This document shows positions 11,727-23,534 of a DNA stretch of 64,000 nt, piece by piece. Under the pieces are notes generated by a model. It saw only the letters and a list, made by a program, of their open reading frames with translations, was not told the DNA's origin and searched no databases. The DNA is taken from positions 8,804,001 through 8,868,000 of the forward strand of contig NC_060023.1 of assembly GCF_021134715.1 (NCBI RefSeq). The letters run 5' to 3'. The position numbers and the translations under genes were made by a program. Numbering within the stretch: the first letter of the stretch is position 1; each line of letters begins with the position of its first letter. This stretch comes from Daphnia pulex (lineage: Eukaryota > Arthropoda > Branchiopoda > Diplostraca > Daphniidae).

Positions 11727-14700
11727 CTTTTTATATTGAAGCCGGAGGCAGCGTCAGACTGAGAGAGCGAGAGTATGAGCAGTCCTGATGAAAAAAAGTC
11801 CTGGTTGCCCTGGATGCTGCTGTGCCTAAAAGACCAACAACAAAAGGCATGGCAAAGATCAAGGTATGATCGAAAACTGTTCCGGCTTCTTTCTACTCTC
11901 CCTTCTTTCTGATTGATACGTTTCGCGATGACGTTAATTCGCCCGAAAAACGTTTCCTTTGCCTCTTTCATTCACGTCAGACGTCATCACACGCTCCTAG
12001 TTTTGCCAGGGGACTCGATCCGAATATTACATCCCTAGCTTTTATCGAACGGCAAGTCGAGAGAAAGAAAAGAAAGAAGAAAAAATGCGTCAAAGGTTTC
12101 TCTCCCTATTGTACGCGCATTGGAGTCTTTGAGAGTAGTAAAGGAAGACCGTCCAGTGCCACGTATGCACGCGCGCTCCCCCTTTTTTTTTTTTTTTTTA
12201 CTCCCGCTGTCGACGGGGAGGAACCCGTAGAAAGGACTCCCGACTCTCGAAAAGCAATTATGCTGTTGCCCTGGTGATCCCGGTTTCCTTATTTCATTCT
12301 GTTTGATTTGCCTTCTTTTCTTTTCTTTGGCGGAAACCAAAAAGCTAGCCCTACCGTGATTGATTCCCGTTTAACCGCCGGATGGACCCCACCAATAACA
12401 ACAATGATAAGATGGGGAAAGAGGGGGGGGGGGAGAAGAAATATTTTACTGGATTTCTCGGAGATTTTGACGGAAAGATTTCAACTAGTAATTAAAACGT
12501 TCGACTTTGCTTGGAAAAGGGTTTGTCGTGGTTTTTGTCGGTAGAATTGTGTTCCCCCTCCCTCTCGAGACAAATTCAATGCCGGATACTTTTACGTTTT
12601 CTTTCGATCACAATTTTTCGTGCACAGCGCAGTTTAAGGATGAGGGATTTGCTATTTCCTTTTCTTTGAAAAAAGAAAAAGAAAATACAAACATCAAAAC
12701 GTCATTCGAGGCATGGGGAACGAGCCTGATTTGATTTGTCGATGGATCTACCGAACGAACGAGGGATTGACGCAATTGGATTGGCACCGCTCGAGTGCGG
12801 AAGAGAAGCGCGCGCGCGCACGCACCGTCACCGACGTCCCGTACGGAACCGTTTCCCATTGGCCGACTCTTTCACCCTATAACTCCGCCCACTACCCATA
12901 ACAGCCATTATTGGCTTTCCGACTCTTGCCGTCAGCCGGCTTTGCACGCCCGGCTTGGCATTCATCACGACCCAAAAAAGTTTTAAGGAGACGGAATCAT
13001 GTTTTACCTGCAATTTTTTCTTCGAATTCCGGCGCGACCGAATTAATTTAAAATCCTTGGCTGCAGCGGCGAGTGAAGCACTACGTAATCACTGGGACAT
13101 TGATGCGCAATAGTATCCACGTAGAAGACTTGAGAATTGTATTCGTCCAATTGTCTTGGGGTAAACCGAAACTTTGCTAGTTGATGTTGCCAAAATAATT
13201 GCTAAATGTCAAATTGTTTTCTGGGAAACCAGAATGAATGGGAGGGTGGAGTAGTAGGAGTAGTAGTAGTAGTAGTAGAGAGAGTGTGGAGGTAGTAAGT
13301 CTTAATCGAGTCGCCAACGCAACTGTCCGCGTCGAGCGATTAAGTTAGACTGATGAGCTGAACTGTCCGGTCGCTTCGTTGCCGGGAAAGAGAATGTGTC
13401 CTGTGCTGTGCTCGGTCCAGCCGGCACAAAACTAAAAAAGAAAGAAAAAAGAGATGGGGCATATATATCCAGCAGGCCGGCGATTCGTCCGTCCCTATCT
13501 CTCGCATGGAATAGAGGAAGGAGGACGACGACACACGGAGGAACAGAGAGAGAGAGAGAGAAAAAAAATACTGTATATAAGCTGACAAACAGGATCAGGG
13601 CACCAACAAGTTAAGCCGCTCCTCTTCCATGCTAATGTCACAGGACACCACCTTCCCCACCCTTCACCCAAAATGTACCACCACCACCACCATCGAAAAA
13701 ACCCCCTCCTTATTTTTTTATCCCTCTACCTTTAGTTTTTTGGCTCTCTATCTCTGTAATGTTGTCGGTCCTCCTACTCTTCTCCTAGAGCTCCTTTTAC
13801 TCGACTTTGTATCTCTTACATGTTGTTTGATCATCTTGTAATACTTTTAGTTTGATTAATTACTAGTCTAGCCGGTAGGTCACTCGGTTCATATTCAACT
13901 CGTTTTAACTTTTTTTAAAACTGATCCTTTCCCAATCGTATCAAAAGTGATGGGCCAAAGAAAACGCGCTAGTAGGCTAATTATGCAATGAAAGATCTCA
14001 AACAGATTCGATCGTGAAATATCAAATATTTCAACGGTTGGAAAATTCTAGGGGGGTCCCAGACGGAGCTGTTATCATGGAGAACATTTTGTGATGAATA
14101 CCGTTGATGATCATCTTCACGGTGGTGGTGGTGGGGTAGAAAGAGAGAAGTTATTTTTTTTTTCTTTCTTTTGTGATTATATGAAATTTTTGAATTTAGT
14201 GAGTGGAAAGAAGATGGTCTCGAGAGGAAGGGTAGATATAAGGTGATCATCGGATCGGTTTACCACTTTTTTTTTCTGTGTGTCTTGTGTATGTGTGTTG
14301 TTGTCTGTGTGTGTGTGTGTGTTGTTTCGTTTTCATTCTTCTCCCTCGTCTTCGGGGGTGAACTTTAGCGGTGACCAGATGGCGCGTCAAGTCAAGTGCT
14401 CTAAAACCCCCTCTAAAAAAAAATGAAAGAATTAAGAAGAGCTCGTCTCTTCTTGTGTCTGTTGTCTCGGAAAATGAATAACACATTTTTCCTTTCCTTT
14501 ATAAGGAACGAACTCAAAGTATACTACGTAGTATAGACTAAATAAATGAAAGTGGGTTTACAAATGAGAAACGACACCCCCGGATCGTCGCCCAGGTGAT
14601 CGAATGATCCCAGGCGATCCAATAATTCTGTGTGGGGTTCTAATCATCAACTTACCTTTTTCTTTTGTCCACCCTTATTTTTTTTCTTTTTAAACAAATA

Positions 14701-17700
14701 TTTACTTTACTTTTTTTTATTTTTAAAGGGGGTTTGATGATGATGGACTCTTGGCGGCTCCGAAGATGAGACAGAGACGACCCAATATCATTTCCACCTC
14801 GAAACCTGGAAGATGGATAGAATAATAAAAAGAAAAAATACGTTGATCCAACCCTCGCCTGTCGGGTACTCGAGAAAAAGATCAAGTTACTATTTGAATT
14901 TTATTTTCTCCCTAGTAATTTTTCGTTTCTTTTTAATTTCATATTTATAGACATGCACCACTTCCGCCGGATTGACTCGGCAGGTAAGAAAAAACTTTGA
15001 ATATTTTACTCTAAACACGCCCCCGTAATCAATTTTCATTTTTATTTTTCAAATAGGGTCGGCGGAGATTCAACAAACGAATTGGATGCCTGGGAATTGA
15101 TGCGATACTGATCGATTCCCAGTCCGGGAGCTCTGTACTAAATCTCTTGCGCAAACAGTTCCAGCGAAACTCGTCCTGCAACCCCACACCTGCGGCCACC
15201 ACCAACAAGATACAACCCCAGACCAGCTAGAGCAGAGGGGGGAACAGCTATAAGGTAGGATTGATTCATCATTCAAACTCTTCTGTGTTTTTTTCTGTTT
15301 ATTCACATCCGAAAAATCTCGTGGTTACCGTCGGTCACATGGGAAGTGATGATCGGATATAGCGCGCACCACAGTTCGGAAGCGCGCGAAATTCAATCTA
15401 ATCCGGATGAATGGATGGTTGTTTGTTTGTGTGTTTTTTACCCCCGGATAGTCAAGTGAAGCTACTATTCTATCTTGTAGCTGGAAAGAGTCTACTATTT
15501 AGTGGATGATCCAGTAAAAAAAATAGAAAAGATAAAGGGGTGTACCTTGAACTTCCTGCTTCCGTGTTTTAAGGTTTCTTCCGGGACATTTTAGAAGCCA
15601 GTGTATATACGTGTAACCCTCGATTCTCTTTATTTGTGACCAAGTAAAGAGACGAGAGTAAGAGAGACCGGAGTGTATTAAATTCTCACCTGCGGATATT
15701 GGAAATTTGAGACCATCCTCCCCCCCCCCCCTTGAAAAAATAAAAACAACAACCAGACGCTAGATATGCGTAATAATAACTAGAGCGACCAAAATGCTTT
15801 CACAAAAAAATGGATTAAAATTCAATAACCTCATCCGGTCATTGTCTCGTCAGGAAAAAACGTTGATGGACAGAATTTGTTTCTTTTTTGTCGATGGCCA
15901 ACAAAAATTTGATTAGATTACGTAGTATTAGAGTTCCGAAGAGAGTTTTAGATCCATATTAGTTGAGCATATCAAATTACTCGATCCATCCATATTTTTT
16001 GGAGAGGGTCCCCCCTCATCTCTTTTTTTTTCCTCCTTGGGTTGCCGAGGTATATAGGGATCACAATCCGCAAGCAGAAAAGTAGACCCAAGTGTGTGTG
16101 CGCTATTGATACAACGTGTACACCGATCCTCATCCTCCCCACTCTACTAACCCCCCATCCGACATTCACATTCAAAGTTGCGGATGATTGGTTGATAATA
16201 ATGCGGTAATCAGCCGGTGGTTATTGACCCAGTGCACGTGTGCCTACCGCCTTGAATTGTATCGATGACGCGTGTCTTCTTCAATCTCCTCCCTTCCCTT
16301 TTCTTTTTGTTGTTACGATTTTTATTTGCTCTTTGTATCGGATATTTACGTACCTCTCCGACCCCGGGGGACTTTGATATCAATCCTGGGAGACATTTCG
16401 CGCGTGCCTTTTGTCAACTTTTGCGGTTGTTTTCCCCTGGATATTCTTTGATATTCACTCACAGTTTCATTTCCCAGAAGCGGAGAAAGGGAAATCTCCT
16501 ATTGAGTGCCAGCCTCTTGATTTACTTGAATTGCATTTTTCAACGGGGAAGTTTTTACTTTTTAACCAAGACAAACGGCGAAGATTAAGTCTTGTCTCGT
16601 GCTTGTCGAGATTGATGAAGAGTGACGTTGACACTTGACAAGGCTGGGTGCGATTTTTTGTTCCTTGGCCGAAAATGAGTGGCAAGAGAGAAGCCTACGA
16701 AGCCGCGTTTAGAATTACACAGAGGCCGACAAAAACAACATTTCATTGAATAACCCCAAAAAAATTAATGCCCGAGTTTTTATGCGTGCGGAGGGGGTTT
16801 GTTTAGCTCAGCTTCTAAAAGAACACAAAAAAGCAACTGTTGTTCCAGCTGACTCTTGTTCATTAACACCCCGCTCATGATCTCTCTCTCCCCCCTTTTC
16901 TTTTCGCCGGCTGGTCCGAGCCCAGCCGAAAAGTGCGCAGCACGCGCCCGTCAATTACCAGAAATTGATTTACGCTACAATTTTGATTAAAACTATTGTG
17001 TGTGTGTAACAAGACATTGTAGCTGCCGACGGTGACTGCACCTAATCGGTGATTTAAAAAAAAAAAAAATAAATCGATAATTGACGCACAGAAACAAACG
17101 AAAAATATTTAAATGCAAAGAATAATCCCTTTTGGATAAAGAGGTATTATAAAGGCGTGGCTGTCGAGCTGAACCTCCCGGTTGTGTTTTTTTTTTTTCG
17201 ACTAGCGACGCTTGGAATTGGGAACACAGTCGAGCCTATTATGGAAAAAAAAGAATAACTACCGGGTCGATGATGATGTTAGTGCTGTACTCTTAACCGA
17301 ACATCAAGGTGTATTGTCCCATAGGGGAAAAAAGGTGGACGGTTTTTTTTTATTATTATTATTCCCGCTGGAGGCCTTATAACTGTCTTCGCCCTCCTTG
17401 CCATCTCTCTTGACGTGCACCCGGTTGTTCGTCGTCGTCGTCGTAGCCCAAGCCTCTTACAAATTGTCGCCAACGCGTGCGCAGTCACACACACACATTT
17501 CGGAGAGAGCTGCACAGTCGAATGTGTCGGGTTGAAGCCGTACGATTTGACATTTTACTGATGAGTTGTAGACATCGGGAGAGAGAAAAAAAAAGCTCGA
17601 GCTCCCCCCTCGTCAGTAGACTAGCGTCCATGTCGGAAGGATTTTCCCCAAGTTCTAAGCATGTGTGTGTGTGTGTGTTGTCTGCGTGTCATTGGGCTCC

Positions 17701-19735
17701 GAGTAGTTTAGTTAGTTAGTGCGCTCTTGTAGCTCGTGCCTTCGCTTGATCCTTCTCGTCCTTCCCTCTTATGCAGATCGAATTCGGTAGTTTGGGCTTA
17801 ATAATATCGGGATGGCCGTCAGTCCATTCTTCAAGGCAGATGGAGCGGAAAGGGGAGTTAACTGGTAGACGACGGCTGGTGTTATTTTTATTATGCAGCT
17901 CCGATTCCTCGATCGGCGGTCATTGAATGATTTCTAGAATTTTTATTTTTCAAAGTTAAACTAGGCAGACGATGAGGAGATATGATATTAAATGTAGAGA
18001 TAGGTATGCGGAGCCGTTTTTGAGGGTGGAAATGTCGATCACCGAAATTGATTTTCGAAATTATTGTCCTGGAAGAAGTAGACATCCCACCAGGAAGAAA
18101 AAGCAAAAATGTCTGTAAGACAATAGAAGAAGGAAAGATAGGGAGGAGGTATTACATCTTATGCTGTAAAGGTCAATTTTTTTCTTCCTTTTCTTAAAAA
18201 AAATTTGACTCCCCTAAAATACCTGGGTCGTCTCCGATTTCTCGGAGACTCTTTTTTTTTTGTTTTTTCTTCTACGACTCGCTCCGAAGCTAACGACACC
18301 GGAGTTGATGTAGGGTCGGTTGGAGAAGAGATCGAAAGTAGACTGCATTTTAAAGTAGTAGTATAGTAGTCTAGCGGTTGATTTCTGGTAGCAGGTTGCG
18401 GTTAAAAGACACTCGCTCTTCGTGATAAGCTTGCTGTATCAACTTCCTCTGGAGAAAATCAAATTTCCCTCGTTTTTCCTTAAAAAATGGAGATTTATCT
18501 TTTTTACCGATTTTTTGGAAGAAATTATTTGAATAGAAGGAACTATACGTCAAAGTTGAAATTGTTTTTTGAATTCCCGTTTCCACTCGACTGGCACCAA
18601 TCCTTTTTGCAATCTTGTTTCCAGTCGACGAAACGCCTCAGAAATGATAAGAACTGAAATCTTACAATTTTGTGCATGTCCTGTAATACAGCCAAAGCCG
18701 ATTTTCGCTCTAATTTCCCTTGTTTTTCAAAGAAAATGTGCGAAGTTTTTTTTTTGTTTCAAAATATGCAAAGTCCATGAAAAAAAAGAAAGAAATCGAT
18801 CGCATATTTCTGTTATATGAGGATATAGGGAAATATTGATTTTTTTTTTCTTTTCTGGTTGAGGCCTATTGTATCCACTAAAAAAACCCCTTTTTTTCAT
18901 TGTTTAAACTGGTCTTGCTAATTGCTGGCGCTTCTCGTGACATTGAACTCTCTCTCCCCTCAATCTTTTGCGCGTTAGTGCGCCAGTGTATGGCTGCTCC
19001 AAGAATTTTAATTAGATTACGACTTTTCTTGAGAGGAGGGATGATTAGACATCACGCCAAACCGCACAAGAAAGCTAATCGGATCCAACTTACTTTAAAA
19101 AAAAAATCCACCAATTTCCGTTTTGGTTGAGTTATATGTAGACGACAATGAATTTTAAACGTATTGGGTTTTAAATTTAAATGACTTGTTTTTAAACATC
19201 TGATTTTCGTTTGGTTTTTTTTAACGTTATAAAATCTGCTGTCGACCGAGGACGTCCGTTTCCGCAAGTGGTCCTCCCCTGTCCAAACACAATTTCCTTC
19301 CCATCCACCAAAACGGAACTCGGGGTGTTATTCGATACGTACCAAAGTTTGGGCTGGGACCGTTAGGTGTTGTTGTTATATACCCTGGGCCCACTTGAAT
19401 TTCATCGGAAGATGTTATTTTTTGTTTTGTTTCTTTTGTGGTGTGGGTGTACCCAGAATGTGGAACAGAGGGTCAGCGTGTAGACGAGACATGATTAAAA
19501 ATGCAATGTTCTAATCTCGATCATCAACTCGATGACCATATACTTGCAGATGGTCCGGTTATTTGTTTGACAGTTTACATTGAAAGCGTAACTTGATAGC
19601 CAGCCAGATAAAAGTTTAATCCGTGTAACAGATCACGATACATTCAAAGCACACTGGGTACGAAATGGATACGAATTGACGTTCTCTTGGGTCAGCAAAT
19701 GTTGAAGGATTTCTAAGAAACTGCATAACAATTTA
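11727..19735. other. 8-kb gene-free region upstream of glass
   Basis: No reading frame here has a domain, plausible splice chain or codon structure. The content is homopolymer runs and microsatellites (AGT repeat near 13250-13279, GT near 14280-14325 and 17665-17680, GTC near 17430-17445, CA near 17485) mixed with GC-richer islands. The size and place suggest glass 5' leader exons and regulatory DNA, perhaps also the far 3' flank of MB1. A 107-codon hydrophobic open frame at 16265-16588 is not convincing. No binding site can be named with confidence by eye. Confidence 0.5.
13250..13279. repeat. AGT trinucleotide microsatellite
   Basis: About nine tandem AGT/GTA units with one interruption, followed directly by an AG-rich tract. 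It lies in non-coding DNA upstream of glass. Confidence 0.85.
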
Positions 19736-20779
19736 TTATTCCGCCCATTTTCGTTTGGCTGACGGGAGCTGAGCCACCTCCATCATGCGCCGAGTTGCCA
19801 TTATGCACAGATCTGGATGGTCCTTGGTTAGCCACTCCCAGTCGCTGGTCAAACAAATTTCTTTGCCGTTACGGACCACCACGTCGAGGGCCGCCTGTTT
19901 GATTTTGTCGATGGAATACAAGTGGCCCCAGATCATCAAGTTGATGGCCGTTTTCACGTTGACGCCCAGAAATATCAGAGATTCACATTCCTCCTTCAGG
20001 TCTTCGATCTGGTACTTGTCGGCAGCCTCGAACAGCGATTTGGCCGTGCCAACGGTCATCATTGTGGTCAAAATCAATCGGCCCGAGTAGATGTAGTGGA
20101 GCATATGAAAGAAAATGTTTCGTTGAAAGTCTCGAATGATGACTATGCCCGTCTTTGCCTCTTGCATGTCATTGTTAAACATTGCGGCGAACACGGGACT
20201 CCTAGCTGAAAGGATGTTGACATGGCCGCCGATGTGCTGGCCATCTTCGAAATAGAATCGGACGTCGCAGTTGGTTTGCTGCAAAAATAGGTAGTCTGTC
20301 GTCTGTTTGAGCGCTTTCATCTCGCTGACACCTACAGTGTTGAACTTGATCAACAGCTGGCAGGTGACGGTTGGGCTCGTCAGTTGCGCAATGAATCTCT
20401 CCGATTTCCACTCGTTTGAACTCGGCGAATTTTTCAATGGGATTTTCTCCAGTTGGCCGTTGACGACGCAAACGCAACAAACTGCACTGGGTTGGAGATA
20501 ATAATCGGGAACGGCTTCTCTGCCGTCGTCCGTGGAACTGGAATCGTCCTTAGGGCCGCCGATTTGCTTTAGACAGAGTTCCATGCAAAACTTTCGGTTT
20601 CTCCCTAGGCACATGATTTCGTTGTAGGCACACGAAAGGTTCAAGTCATAGACGTACTTGAGGAAGCGATTGAGCTGGAAACTTTCGCTACTACTTCCGC
20701 TGAAAGGAAATCCTTCTTCAATCTGAGTGGTCCATTTGACACAGACGATGCCGTTCCTTTCTTCGGTTGAGATTGGCAT
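19736..20779 (-). CDS. MATH-like/BTB protein MB1 (SPOP-like)
   Basis: Single-exon gene, 347 residues, ATG at 20779. Probable CUL3 ubiquitin-ligase adaptor. The N-terminal half (1-158) is a divergent MATH-like domain with VKWTT (14-18), PDYYLQP (91-97) and LIKFN (143-147). The BTB domain (about 162-280) has NCDVRF, IGGHVNILSARSPVFAAMF and the helix DMQEAKTG, matching SPOP ARSPVFSAMF followed by MEES. A BACK-like tail has LMIWGHLYSIDKIKQAALD and DWEWLTKDHPDLC. The end, ATRRMMEVAQLPSAKRKWAE, resembles the basic nuclear-localisation tail of SPOP. MB1 is the only array member outside the inverted duplication and keeps the full C-terminus, so it may be the least altered copy. Substrate is unknown. 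Confidence 0.9.
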   Translation of the reverse strand: MPISTEERNGIVCVKWTTQIEEGFPFSGSSSESFQLNRFLKYVYDLNLSCAYNEIMCLGRNRKFCMELCLKQIGGPKDDSSSTDDGREAVPDYYLQPSAVCCVCVVNGQLEKIPLKNSPSSNEWKSERFIAQLTSPTVTCQLLIKFNTVGVSEMKALKQTTDYLFLQQTNCDVRFYFEDGQHIGGHVNILSARSPVFAAMFNNDMQEAKTGIVIIRDFQRNIFFHMLHYIYSGRLILTTMMTVGTAKSLFEAADKYQIEDLKEECESLIFLGVNVKTAINLMIWGHLYSIDKIKQAALDVVVRNGKEICLTSDWEWLTKDHPDLCIMATRRMMEVAQLPSAKRKWAE

Positions 20780-21965
20780 TATCGCCAGCGGGAAATGGGC
20801 GACCCGGATTGTCGTTCAACTCTTTTGAGACTGATTTTCAATATCACTTAATTGAAAGTCGGAATTTTTTTTTATTAAGTCAAAACTTTGATTATGACCA
20901 AAGTTCACTTTTAATGTATGCACTTCAGATTGTACCTACATGTGAATCCTTTAGTGAAGCAGTCACGTAATCGACCATATGTGTCGATCCCACTGAACTG
21001 CAACACAAAGTGGACTTTGGAAATCCTCGGATATGTATATTTGAAAACGGCGCGTGCTTCACGGCACGTTCGTTCTTGATGCTTGAATGGTTTTCGGTTT
21101 GGCCGAGGTTATCACTGGCTTGCGTTTCGTTCGTTATATAACTACAATAACTTAAGTATAACTATTGCGTTGTTTGTGGCTTTGGTCAATCTATCTCTAA
21201 TTTTCCCAGTGTATTCAGATTATTGTCGATAATTTGAAAACTAATTTTGTTGATTTGTGGTTAAACAATGCACCTCCAGGACGATGCAAATTGTCCAAAA
21301 TAATTTTGTTTAAGAGCAGAGATCAGGGCAGTCCGTTTGGATAATTTTCGGTCACGGAGTTATTGGGGTTACAATCTTGCACGCAGATGTCAAATAAGAA
21401 GGAAGCCTAGCTCAAGTATTCAGTGTTGTGCTCATCATCAGACATTGCGATAACGATTAGTTGAGCCGTACTTTTTCCCGGGTATTAAATGCGGCAATTT
21501 TTTTAACTTGGAATTGAATTTCACTAAATTTCTGTAGCGTTTTTTGTGCGTAGTACAACGTGTGTATCGCGCCGAAACCCAAGTTTCTGAACTCAAACCA
21601 AAGCTGATTCAATTAAATATCGTTAGCCGAATATCTAGAAAGAAATCGGTCTCACGGAAGTTCTTCGAACTAGCAAAAAAAAAAGAAAAAAAAATAGATT
21701 TTCGTTTCTGCGGAAACTCAAAAAATGCCCAGTTACCGTGAAATTAATTTTTTTTTTTTCATGACGTCGCTAAACCTGCCGAGCTGCGTCTCACAATTTT
21801 CCAAGTGCGTGACATCTCGAAAACAAGAAAATCATACTGGGCGTAGTCAGTTGGAAGGCCTCTGTTGTCCGTTTCAAATTCCAGAGAGAGCTCGTACTTC
21901 CAAATGGCACGCGCTGTTTAATTGCCAGGAGACTATCTGTTGAGCATATAGTACACACCAATCTA
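20780..21965. other. Spacer between MB1 and the left inverted arm
   Basis: Non-coding. It holds the presumed MB1 promoter and the 3' flank of the left arm gene. A TCAGTGT-like initiator occurs near 21420 without a matching TATA box. Short open frames at 21544-21741 and 21725-21943 show no domain and are A-rich. A weak look-alike of an array C-terminus near 21310-21340 was not accepted. Confidence 0.45.
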
Positions 21966-23286
21966 CTCTTTTCCAACAGAATTTAAAAATGAACACAATT
22001 TAACACAATTGAATTATTTGAAATCTCGTGTAATGAATCGACGACAGAAATAAGTCACTTACATTTCAAGCAACATCAGACAAAGAAATTTTGATTGATC
22101 CACATTTTCGCACCTTTAAAGTGCCGTCTTTCTCCTGGAAACTTCCCTCAAAATGATATCTTCCAAACGTCCCACCAGAGATCTTTCCTTGCAGACAACA
22201 TCTTCTTTTCCGGGTCCAATTTTCTTCAGGGAACGAGAGGGGGTCATCTCTTTCTGGGCATCCACTTGTTGAAGGATTGCCCTTTCAGTCAACTCAAACT
22301 CCTCCAACTCAGCCTCTTCAGCCGGATCCAAATGTATAATGTTGTTTATATTCCTGACTGACTGGCGTTTGTTGGGCGCCACTGGCATCGAAGGTTTGTG
22401 AGTGGTGGGCGGAGCAGGAGTGGCCCGGAATTGTTTGCTCATGAAATCGTTCAAAGTTTTCTTCCTACCGGGCAAAGGAGAAATACCGACAGTCACTTTC
22501 TTCGGTTCGAAAAGAGTAGCGCTGTTCCATTTGGGCTTAGAACTCTCAACGCAGTTGACAATCGGTTTCCTCACTGGAATTTTCGACCTCACGTTTGTTG
22601 TTTTCGAAGGCTTGCAAGTCTGTTGGTTGAGGCAAGCGGAAACAGCAGACGAATCGTGATGAGTACCCGGTTTGGGCTTGAAGCGTTTACTCGCAAGAGG
22701 TGCACCGTGATCGAAAAGCAGCTCAGATCCGGAAGAGTTATGAATGCGGACCTGTCGAGAAGCTTTGAAAGTCATTGGGGTCAGATCCGGTTTCGTCATA
22801 CCACTGTTAACACGGCTGCAAACGTCTGGAAATGATTTCTTCGATCCCGGGAGAGGCTTTAGAGCTGGAAACGAGGAGTTGCAAGGCATGTTGACTTCTT
22901 AGCTAGTTTCTGAATATACGGTAGATTGTTCAGATAAGCTCAGAAAACTTGGTTACTTTTTCCGTGAATCATGACCCCCTTATATCAACTCGGTCGAGTG
23001 TTGAGCCGATTGCAACTGGCGTTTCGCATGTTTGATTTTATCCTGCAAAAATATTATAAGCGTTATTGCATCACATTTTCCTTGATCGTTTGCTTTATTA
23101 TTTTACACGTTTTATTCAATATAAGACAATTTGAGTTTTTTAGAATAACATTTGCATAATTACAAAACTTAAACGAACCCTTACACATATTCGCTACACC
23201 CACTCAAGGAAATTAGTGTCATACACTTTCCGCCAGGGTTCGTCGTTGGAGCAGCTTAGTGCTGCAAGAGTTGATTTTCAACTAAC
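21966..23286. repeat. Left arm of a 1.3-kb inverted duplication
   Basis: This segment reappears in opposite orientation at about 38397-39729. Matching blocks include the coding region (more than 95 percent alike by eye), the 3' flank out to the hexamer-rich CTCTTTTCCAACAG at the outer edge, and the 5' flank to GATTTTCAACTAAC at the inner edge. The non-coding inner flank is more diverged, with small indels. The arms enclose about 15.1 kb containing MB2-MB10. Confidence 0.92.
22116..22889 (-). CDS. Unrecognised basic protein, left-arm copy
   Basis: Single-exon, 257 residues, ATG at 22889. I do not recognise the family. The sequence is basic and proline/serine-rich, probably mostly disordered, with a likely nuclear character (SKRFKPKPG, GRKKTLNDFMSKQF). 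Near the C-terminus an acidic helix-like stretch (DPAEEAELEEFELTERAILQQ) is followed by a basic end, SRRKTAL. KTLNDFM loosely resembles a PCNA-interacting box but lacks the two aromatic residues. Compared with the right copy it differs at roughly eight to ten positions and is three residues shorter around residue 31; that indel is a multiple of three, suggesting both copies stay under protein selection. Transcription is away from the array. Confidence 0.75.
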   Translation of the reverse strand: MPCNSSFPALKPLPGSKKSFPDVCSRVNSGMTKPDLTPMTFKASRQVRIHNSSGSELLFDHGAPLASKRFKPKPGTHHDSSAVSACLNQQTCKPSKTTNVRSKIPVRKPIVNCVESSKPKWNSATLFEPKKVTVGISPLPGRKKTLNDFMSKQFRATPAPPTTHKPSMPVAPNKRQSVRNINNIIHLDPAEEAELEEFELTERAILQQVDAQKEMTPSRSLKKIGPGKEDVVCKERSLVGRLEDIILREVSRRKTAL

Positions 23287-23300
23287 ATGGTGATTTCATT

Positions 23301-23378
23301 TTCTTGTGACCGCCGATCTGACGGCCACAATAAAAAAAAAATTTTATGTCGCAGTTGGTTTACTCAACAAACAAACAA
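23301..23378 (-). pseudogene. BTB-gene fragment at the inner edge of the left arm
   Basis: About 80 bp match the MB3 segment near 25595-25670 (the region coding EQTNCDVKFCFDDGRQIGGHK), including the complements of the GGTCAC and CAAACCAACTG blocks, but with A-run slippage and a destroyed frame. It begins only about 15 bp from the end of the inverted-duplication arm, so the arm boundary abuts or cuts an old array gene. Too short for any function. Confidence 0.7.
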
Positions 23379-23534
23379 ATTCATCTTCAAAATTTTGATG
23401 TTTTTTTTTTATTTGCTTTTATTTAAAATCTCGTGCTACATTTGTATGGTTCTACTCGGAGTAACATTTGAGAAAGCTTGAATTTTATTTTAATATGATT
23501 ATTTTGTAGAAGCTGAGATTTAGCTCAAGCTGGA

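Noticed and set aside
16265..16588. 107-codon hydrophobic frame upstream of glass
   Set aside because: Composition reflects T-rich DNA; no signal-plus-domain structure, no splice context and no similarity recognised.
13250..17690. Regularly spaced short repeats considered as an array such as CRISPR or satellite
   Set aside because: They are unrelated microsatellites of 2-3 bp units; no constant repeat with unique spacers exists.
21300..21345. Resemblance of minus-strand CCTGATCTCTGC to the PDLC end of array genes
   Set aside because: Only about a dozen bases agree and no neighbouring family sequence continues it, so chance is likely.
22398..22835. 145-codon frame antisense to the left-arm gene, and 123 codons antisense to the right copy
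   Set aside because: Shadow of the coding strand; the protein changes between copies follow the sense codons. The sense frame spans the full gene and has a plausible start.
23287..23481. 64-codon plus-strand frame beside the left arm
   Set aside because: It runs antisense across the BTB relic at 23301-23378 and then through T-rich sequence.
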